This document shows, piece after piece, positions 5,957-10,237 of a stretch of DNA of 10,237 bases (position 1 is its first letter; every line of letters starts with the position of its first letter). The notes under the pieces were generated by a model. It did no database searches, was not told the DNA's origin, and saw only the letters and a program-made list of their open reading frames with translations. Source of the stretch: an uncultured Eubacteriales bacterium (lineage in GTDB: Bacteria; Bacillota; Clostridia; Oscillospirales; Butyricicoccaceae); assembly GCA_910586105.1 (NCBI GenBank), contig CAJUGU010000135.1, positions 1-10,237 of the forward strand, given 5' to 3'. The translations under genes and the position numbers were made by a program.

Positions 5957-6637
5957 GTGAGGGCCGCGAAACAGATTTTAGTGGTCGAAGACGACCGGAC
6001 GCTCAGCCGCGGCATCGTGCTGGCGCTTGGCGGCGGCGAACTGGCGCTGACCGAAGCGCACGACCTGCGCGAAGCCGAACGCCTGCGGCAGGAACAGCCG
6101 TTTGACCTGATCCTGCTGGACTGCGGCCTGCCGGATGGCAACGGTCTGGACTGGTGCGTCCGGGTGCGCCGGGAAAGCCCGGTCCCGATCATATTCCTGA
6201 CCGCGAACGATACCGAATATGACGAAGTCGCCGGGTTGGAAGCCGGGGCGGAGGATTATATTGCCAAGCCGTTCAGCCTTGCGGTGCTGCGCGCCCGCGT
6301 CGGCAACGTTCTGCGGCGGCAGGAAAGCTCCTCCCGCGTCGTGCTGGATGGGTTCGTATTCGATTTTGAACAGCTGACCTTTACCCGGAACGGCGAACCG
6401 GTCGAGCTATCGAAAACGGAACAAAAGGTGTTGCAGCTTTTAGTCCGGTCGCGCGGCAGCACCGTCCCGCGGGAACGCCTGCTGGACCGGGTTTGGGGCG
6501 ATGCCGAATATGTGGATGAAAACGCGCTTTCGGTCACGGTGCGCCGTTTACGCAGCAAGCTCGAGGATACCCCGGGCAAGCCGCGCTATATCAAAACGGT
6601 GTACGGGATCGGTTATACCTGGGCGGTGAAGCCATGA
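5957..6637 (+). CDS. OmpR/PhoB-type response regulator
   Basis: A 226-residue two-component DNA-binding regulator. The receiver domain (about 5-120) has the acidic pocket E11-D12-D13, phosphoacceptor Asp55 in LILLDCGLPDGNG, Thr82 and Lys104 in YIAKPF. A winged-helix DNA-binding domain (about 128-226) shows LSKTEQKVLQLL, RERLLDRVWG, SVTVRRLRSKLE and the wing ending YIKTVYGIGYTW. It should be phosphorylated by the kinase encoded immediately downstream (ATGA overlap). The start is awkward: the only usable codon is GTG 5957, which overlaps AGGAGG (5952-5957). The codon at ideal spacing is GCG at 5966, exactly where family alignment would expect M-A-K-Q-I-L. It follows azlD by 33 nt and is probably transcribed with azlCD. 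Regulon targets are unknown. Confidence 0.93.
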   Translation: MRAAKQILVVEDDRTLSRGIVLALGGGELALTEAHDLREAERLRQEQPFDLILLDCGLPDGNGLDWCVRVRRESPVPIIFLTANDTEYDEVAGLEAGAEDYIAKPFSLAVLRARVGNVLRRQESSSRVVLDGFVFDFEQLTFTRNGEPVELSKTEQKVLQLLVRSRGSTVPRERLLDRVWGDAEYVDENALSVTVRRLRSKLEDTPGKPRYIKTVYGIGYTWAVKP

Positions 6638-7608
6638 GCGCCGTGCGGGCCGCCGCCCAATGGCTGGTAAACTGCTGGCTGCTGCTGGAAGGCGCGGCGC
6701 GCATGCTGTGGCGGGCGCTGACCGGCTGGGACGTCTGGGCGCTGCTGCTGGCGGCGGCGATGGCGCTGGGCGGCTGGCTGTGGGAGCGCCGGTTATACCA
6801 GCGGCTCAACCGGATGATCGATCTTGCCGCCGAAGGCAATATTTTGGGCGAACGCTTTGACGAAAGCCGTTTTTCGCAGCTGGAAAGCAAGCTGTACCGG
6901 TTCCTGACCGCAAACAGCCTTTCCCGCCGCCAGCTGGAAGCCGACCGCGCCCGGATCGCGGGGCTGGTCGCCGATATTTCACATCAAACGAAAACGCCGA
7001 TCGCGAATATCCTGCTGTATACCCAGCTGTTGCAGGAGCGCGAGCTGGAGGACGATGTCCGGGCGCTGGCCGCGCAGATCATGGGACAAAGCGAAAAGCT
7101 GCGGTTTCTGGTCGGTTCGCTGGTGAACGCCTCCCGGCTGGAGACCGGATTGGTCACGGTCACGCCGGGCCGGCATATGCTTGCGCCGCTGTTGGAACAG
7201 CTCCAGGGGGCGGTCGCCGCGCGCGCCGAAGAAAAAGGCATTGCGCTCCGTTGGGAGGTCCCCGACGGGATCGCTTGCCGGTTCGATCCGAAATGGACGG
7301 CGGAAGCGTTGGGCAACCTTTTGGATAATGCGGTGAAATATACGCCGTCCGGCGGCTCCGTGACCGTTTCCGCATCGCAGTATGAGCTGTTTTGCCGGAT
7401 CGATGTGGCCGATACCGGGATTGGCGTCACCCACGAGGAGCAGGCGCATGTGTTTGAACGGTTTTACCGTTCGCCGCGCGTCGCGCTTGAGGACGGCGTC
7501 GGGATCGGATTGTATTTGACCCGGCAGATCGTCTCTGCGGAGGGCGGTTATGTCAAATTGCATAGCCGGGGCCAAGGGACAACGTTTTCGGTGTTCCTGC
7601 CCTGCTGA
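6634..7608 (+). CDS. Sensor histidine kinase, intramembrane-sensing type
   Basis: A 324-residue membrane histidine kinase and cognate partner of the preceding regulator. The N-terminus has one clear membrane helix (about 33-50) and a weaker hydrophobic stretch (about 8-24), with almost no room for an extracytoplasmic domain. The phosphoacceptor is His117 in the H-box ADISHQTKTPIAN. The ATPase domain shows N-box GNLLDNAVKYTP (Asn232), G1 DTGIGV, F-box FERFYRS and G2 GVGIGLYLTRQIV, so all catalytic elements are intact. No obvious HAMP domain is seen. The ATG overlaps the regulator stop (ATGA). Kinases of this build usually sense signals within the membrane or through a partner transporter; here the transporter in the same unit is AzlCD, which suggests but does not prove a link. 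Confidence 0.94.
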   Translation: MSAVRAAAQWLVNCWLLLEGAARMLWRALTGWDVWALLLAAAMALGGWLWERRLYQRLNRMIDLAAEGNILGERFDESRFSQLESKLYRFLTANSLSRRQLEADRARIAGLVADISHQTKTPIANILLYTQLLQERELEDDVRALAAQIMGQSEKLRFLVGSLVNASRLETGLVTVTPGRHMLAPLLEQLQGAVAARAEEKGIALRWEVPDGIACRFDPKWTAEALGNLLDNAVKYTPSGGSVTVSASQYELFCRIDVADTGIGVTHEEQAHVFERFYRSPRVALEDGVGIGLYLTRQIVSAEGGYVKLHSRGQGTTFSVFLPC

Positions 7609-7618
7609 AAGCAAAATA

Positions 7619-7653
7619 CGGGGACGCCGAACGCAAAGCAGAGGGCGTCCCCG
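7619..7653 (+). other. Hairpin after the kinase gene
   Basis: A perfect 10-bp stem, CGGGGACGCC (7619-7628) with GGCGTCCCCG (7644-7653), and a 15-nt loop lie 10 nt after the kinase stop. No T-run follows. It may be a transcript-end or mRNA-stabilising structure that separates the operon from the acetyltransferase gene without fully ending transcription. Confidence 0.6.
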
Positions 7654-7687
7654 GAAGGATATCCGATTCTTTGGGGAGGTATGCACG

Positions 7688-8182
7688 ATGGAGATCTCGA
7701 TCCGCCAATCCCGTCGGGAAGATCTGGACGCATTGATGGAACTGTGGCTGAACGGTAATCTGGACGCGCATCCGTTCGTTGCGCCTGCGTATTGGAAGGA
7801 AAATGCCCCGGCGGTGCGCGAACAGCTGTTGCAGGCGGAGCCTGGGACGATCCGCGGCGAGAGCGCGGAGGGCGGCCGGCTGACGGAGATCTTCGTCGCC
7901 GCGGCGGAAGACGGCGGGCCGGCCGGCTTTATTGGGATCGTCAACGGCTTTATCGCCGGTTTGTTCGTCGCAGGCGGATTGCGTTCGCAGGGGATCGGAC
8001 GTCTGCTGATCGATGCGGCAAAGCAGCGGCACTTGCTGTTGGAATTGCATGTTTATCGGAAAAATCAGCGTGCGCTGCAATTTTACATGCGTGAAGGGTT
8101 CGCCGCTGAGGGATCCCAGATCGATCCCGCGACCGGCGAAGAAGAGCTGACAATGATCTGGTCAAGCCGGCCGGGACGCTGA
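7688..8182 (+). CDS. GNAT family N-acetyltransferase
   Basis: A 164-residue GNAT acetyltransferase that moves an acetyl group from acetyl-CoA to an unknown amine. It opens with ISIRQSRREDLDALMELW (beta-1/alpha-1). The acetyl-CoA pyrophosphate-binding loop is GLRSQGIGRLLID (residues 97-109, Q/R-x-x-G-x-G pattern). The C-terminal VYRKNQRALQFYMREGF (122-138) is the typical beta-5/alpha-4 segment. The order and length resemble the small YjaB-type acetyltransferases, but I would not assign that name. The ATG at 7688 is 8 nt after GGGGAGG (7673-7679); the ATG at 7681 is out of frame. No separate promoter is obvious, so it may be read through from the kinase gene. A terminator follows. Confidence 0.88.
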   Translation: MEISIRQSRREDLDALMELWLNGNLDAHPFVAPAYWKENAPAVREQLLQAEPGTIRGESAEGGRLTEIFVAAAEDGGPAGFIGIVNGFIAGLFVAGGLRSQGIGRLLIDAAKQRHLLLELHVYRKNQRALQFYMREGFAAEGSQIDPATGEEELTMIWSSRPGR

Positions 8183-8192
8183 TACGAAAAAG

Positions 8193-8215
8193 AAAGGGCG
8201 CGTCAGCGCCTTTTT
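8193..8215 (+). terminator. Rho-independent terminator after the acetyltransferase
   Basis: GGCGC (8197-8201), loop GTCA and GCGCC (8206-8210) form the core, extended by A/T and G/T pairs, followed by TTTTT (8211-8215). It begins about 10 nt after the stop codon. It is A-rich before and T-rich after, so it could also act on the minus strand. Confidence 0.85.
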
Positions 8216-8330
8216 GAACGCCTGAAAATAGGCGCGCCGCGCGAAAGGGAGTCGCACCGCGGGGCCTCGCTGTCGCGGGGGCGGCGCTCCGGCTGCAAGG
8301 GAATGCCTTTACAAGCCGGGGACGGCGCGA
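8216..8330. other. Intergenic spacer
   Basis: A GC-rich stretch with several GCGCGCC/GGGGGCGG-type runs and no credible gene or known RNA. It separates the acetyltransferase terminator from the next promoter. Confidence 0.4.
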
Positions 8331-8359
8331 TTGACTTTCCGTCGAAAACCGCCTATAAT
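8331..8359 (+). promoter_or_regulatory. Sigma-A promoter of the unknown membrane protein gene
   Basis: TTGACT (8331-8336), a 17-bp spacer and a perfect TATAAT (8354-8359). Predicted transcription start is near 8366, which leaves an unusually long leader of about 170 nt before the ATG at 8539. Confidence 0.88.
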
Positions 8360-8365
8360 GAAAGC

Positions 8366-8521
8366 AGGAGCCGCAAGCGGCGCGCGCCGGGAGCAAAAAA
8401 CACCCGGCGCATACGCAGGGCACCCGGGCCCGGGGGCAGGCCGCCGACGGCCCCGTCCGTCTGGCGCGAACCTGTCGAAAATGCCGCGCAGCGAATCGAT
8501 CAGAAACGCAAAACCGCGTTT
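8366..8521 (+). promoter_or_regulatory. Hairpin-rich 5' leader, candidate cis-regulatory RNA
   Basis: Four hairpins occur between the promoter and the ribosome binding site: GCCG-CAAG-CGGC (8370-8381); GCGCCGGG with CCCGGCGC around an A-rich loop (8384-8410); GGCCG-CCGA-CGGCC (8439-8452); and AAACGC-AAAACC-GCGTTT (8504-8521), which ends exactly where the GGAGGAGG ribosome binding site begins. I do not recognise a known riboswitch core. Local pairing in GC-rich DNA can be accidental, so confidence is moderate. Confidence 0.4.
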
Positions 8522-8538
8522 GGAGGAGGGGAACGGGA

Positions 8539-9102
8539 ATGCCGGAACAGGAAATGGACCGGTCCGGAGGGGCCGTCGCGATCGTGGCGTTGATCGTCAT
8601 GGGTATCCTTGCGTTGGCGGCGGTCGGCTATGGCGGCTGGCACTGGCTGCGGTCGGTGAAAGCGAACGATATCGACCGGCTTGCCAGGCTTGCGGAAAAC
8701 TGGTTAGAGGCGGAAGACCTGACCGTCGTGCGCACCGAGCAGAAGGGCGACTATCTGGCCGCGTTATGTCAAAGCGGGAAAGGCGGCTGGTATTTATGCG
8801 AATACGAACGGGATCGGGTCTGGCACAACCGCTGGCATGCGCAGGGCGGCAAAAAGGGGCTGCGGCTGGGCGAGATCGCGAGCTGGAATTATGGCAGCCC
8901 ACAGGGCGAAGCCGTCCTGATCGTCTGCGGCTGCCGTTTGAACGATCAGGCTTATTGGTATACCTTCCGCTGCGACGGCGTGACCTATGTATGCCCCGTC
9001 CGGGACGACCCCCTGCTGGACATTTTCGTGATACCGGACAGCGTCGACATTTCCGCTGTGCCGGTGCTGCTGGGCAAGGACTACCTGCGGTTGGAGGGCT
9101 GA
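8539..9102 (+). CDS. Unknown one-TM protein with six cysteines after the membrane helix
   Basis: A 187-residue protein I do not recognise as a named family. One strong membrane helix spans about residues 11-33, followed by a soluble domain of about 150 residues. With Lys/Arg-rich residues just after the helix and acidic ones before it, topology is not certain. The soluble part has a distinct core: GWYLCEYERD, then HNRWHAQGGKKGLRLGEIASWNYGSPQGEAVLIVCGCRLN, a mostly beta pattern that looks conserved rather than random. Six cysteines lie beyond the helix (77, 87, 130, 132, 145, 152), including a CGC pair. The ATG at 8539 follows GGAGGAGGGG. It has its own promoter and leader, and the next gene encodes a thioredoxin reductase-like enzyme, so a redox-related role is possible but speculative. 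Confidence 0.8.
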   Translation: MPEQEMDRSGGAVAIVALIVMGILALAAVGYGGWHWLRSVKANDIDRLARLAENWLEAEDLTVVRTEQKGDYLAALCQSGKGGWYLCEYERDRVWHNRWHAQGGKKGLRLGEIASWNYGSPQGEAVLIVCGCRLNDQAYWYTFRCDGVTYVCPVRDDPLLDIFVIPDSVDISAVPVLLGKDYLRLEG

Positions 9103-9110
9103 CCCCCGCG

Positions 9111-9181
9111 CCGCTTCCCCGCCCATACCCGGCCCAAACCGCTTCCCCGCCGAAGGATACTGATAATTTCCGTTCAAACGG
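9111..9181 (+). promoter_or_regulatory. Direct repeat, candidate -10 and palindrome upstream of the flavoprotein gene
   Basis: A 13-bp exact direct repeat CCGCTTCCCCGCC occurs at 9111-9123 and 9139-9151 (28 bp apart). It is followed by TGATAAT, with GATAAT at 9162-9167 as a candidate -10, and then by the palindrome CCGTT-CA-AACGG (9170-9181). No good -35 is visible. The arrangement could be a regulated promoter; it is a motif-level inference. Confidence 0.35.
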
Positions 9182-9223
9182 GGCAGGCTAACCCCAAAGC
9201 AACCGCCAAAGGAGGGCACGGCT

Positions 9224-10150
9224 ATGGGGCACGGGAAGGTTTATGATATGGTAGTGATCGGCGGCGGGCCGGGCGGGCTGACGGCGGCGCTGTACGCGGC
9301 CCGCGCGGGACTGGATACGCTCGTTTTAGAAAAAGCGGCGGCAGGCGGGCAAATGCTGTTGACCGATCGAATCGACAATTATCCGGGGGCACCGGATGGG
9401 ATTGACGGCTTCACGCTGGCGGAACGGATGAAGCAGGGAGCCGAACGGTTTGGTGCGGTGCTGCAAACGGCGGAAGCGTTGCGGGCCGACCTGTCCGCAG
9501 ATCCCAAGGCGATCGAGACTACGGCGGGAACGGTTTATGGTAAAACCGTCGTTTATGCTGCCGGAGCGATCCCGCGGACGCTGGGGCTCCCCGGCGAAGC
9601 CGGGCTGACCGGGCGCGGCGTCGCTTATTGTGCGGTCTGCGACGGGCGGTTTTATCAGGGAAAGACGGCGGCGGTGGTCGGCGGCGGCAACAGTGCGGCG
9701 GCGGACGCGCTGTATCTCAGCCGGATCGCAAAGCGGGTCTATCTCATCCACCGCCGGAACGAACTGCGGGCGGAACGGGCCTACCGGCAGCAGCTGGAGC
9801 AGGCGGGGAACGTGACCTTCTGCTGGGATTCGGTCGTGACCGGACTGCTTGCGGGCGACCGGCTGACCGGCGTGCAGCTGGAAAACGTAAAGACCGGCGA
9901 AACGGACGCGCTTGCCTGTGACGGCGTATTCATCAGCGTTGGACGGGAACCGGCGACCGGGCTGGCGGCGCAGCTTGCGCTTGCCCCGGACGGCGCCATC
10001 GACGCCGACGGCTCGACCCGCACCAGCATCCCGGGCGTATTCGCCGTTGGGGATGTGCGCGCAAAGGCTGTCCGGCAGATCGTTACCGCGTTGGCGGACG
10101 GCGCGGCGGCGGCGCATTTTGCTGGGGAATACCTGCTTGACGCCCGATAA
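9224..10150 (+). CDS. trxB: Thioredoxin reductase-like FAD/NADPH disulfide oxidoreductase
   Basis: A 308-residue flavoenzyme of the low-molecular-weight thioredoxin reductase type, which passes electrons from NADPH through FAD to a CxxC disulfide and on to thioredoxin or a similar partner. Visible elements are the FAD Rossmann motif GGGPGG (13-18), ATG-like YAAGAIPRTL (111-120), the redox-active CAVC (Cys136 and Cys139), the NADPH motif GGGNSA (153-158) with HRRNELRA (176-183), and the C-terminal FAD motif FAVGDVRAKAVRQIVTALADG (273-293). Length and order match bacterial TrxB. The ATG at 9224 is 8 nt after GGAGG (9211-9215). No thioredoxin gene is present in the window, so another small disulfide protein could be its partner. 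Confidence 0.92.
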   Translation: MGHGKVYDMVVIGGGPGGLTAALYAARAGLDTLVLEKAAAGGQMLLTDRIDNYPGAPDGIDGFTLAERMKQGAERFGAVLQTAEALRADLSADPKAIETTAGTVYGKTVVYAAGAIPRTLGLPGEAGLTGRGVAYCAVCDGRFYQGKTAAVVGGGNSAAADALYLSRIAKRVYLIHRRNELRAERAYRQQLEQAGNVTFCWDSVVTGLLAGDRLTGVQLENVKTGETDALACDGVFISVGREPATGLAAQLALAPDGAIDADGSTRTSIPGVFAVGDVRAKAVRQIVTALADGAAAAHFAGEYLLDAR

Positions 10151-10178
10151 ACGTGCTTATCAAAATATGCTTATCGGG
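10143..10178 (+). terminator. Palindrome overlapping the trxB stop codon
   Basis: CCCGATAA (10143-10150, including the TAA stop) pairs perfectly with TTATCGGG (10171-10178) across a 20-nt loop; a shorter alternative hairpin GATAA-ACGTGC-TTATC (10146-10161) competes with it. Only TTT follows, so as a terminator it is weak. Confidence 0.45.
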
Positions 10179-10188
10179 TTTGCGCATC

Positions 10189-10210
10189 CGCCCCCCTCGC
10201 CGGGGGGGCG
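10189..10210 (+). terminator. GC-rich hairpin downstream of trxB
   Basis: CGCCCCCC (10189-10196) pairs with GGGGGGCG (10203-10210) across a 6-nt loop. It is stable but has no T-run on either strand, so it may help end transcription or protect mRNA rather than act as a standard terminator. Confidence 0.35.
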
Positions 10211-10237
10211 TCCTGCGCGGACAGCGGCGGGCTCTGC

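Noticed and set aside
7276..7293. GGTTCGATCC stretch resembling a tRNA T-arm
   Set aside because: It lies inside the kinase ATPase domain and no acceptor stem, D-arm or anticodon arm can be built around it.

Overview
The window is about 10.2 kb of GC-rich DNA with compact gene spacing. It has strong AGGAGG-type ribosome binding sites, two sigma-A promoters with a perfect TATAAT, SLH surface-layer repeats, azlC/azlD, a pair of half-size TauE/SafE (TSUP) genes and a YqeC-like P-loop protein. Together these suggest a GC-rich anaerobic Bacillota (Clostridia, perhaps Oscillospirales or Christensenellales). That is inferred from style and gene content; no rRNA gene is present to confirm it. I see no CRISPR array, insertion sequence, prophage or tRNA gene.

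Layout. (1) Positions 84-1119, minus: an SLH-domain protein with a helical N-terminus, no signal peptide and a very strong terminator. (2) 1474-2308, plus: two adjacent 4-TM TSUP half-transporters, read divergently from the SLH gene. (3) 2309-2487: a convergent gap with a duplicated palindromic repeat. (4) 2488-4622, minus: a probable transcription unit reading mscL, then a shortened YqeC-like protein, then hemB (porphobilinogen synthase). The mscL 5' end is out of frame with its expected start. (5) 4842-7653, plus: a strong promoter followed by azlC, azlD, an OmpR-type response regulator and a histidine kinase, with ATGA overlaps or short gaps; a hairpin follows. (6) 7688-8215, plus: a GNAT acetyltransferase and its terminator. 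(7) 8331-9102, plus: a strong promoter, a leader of about 170 nt rich in hairpins, and a one-TM protein of unknown function with several cysteines. (8) 9224-10150, plus: a thioredoxin reductase-like flavoprotein ending inside a palindrome.

How they may work together. AzlC/AzlD should export branched-chain amino acids. The kinase downstream has almost no extracytoplasmic domain, which fits a sensor that reads membrane or transporter state, so azlCD plus the two-component pair may be a self-contained export and response module. The cysteine-containing membrane protein beside the thioredoxin reductase may have a redox role. Most other genes are housekeeping. I found no clear undescribed defence or mobile system. 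The points most worth checking are the broken mscL start, the shortened YqeC-like protein, the azlCD two-component operon, the structured leader at 8366-8538 and the duplicated palindrome at 2356-2427.
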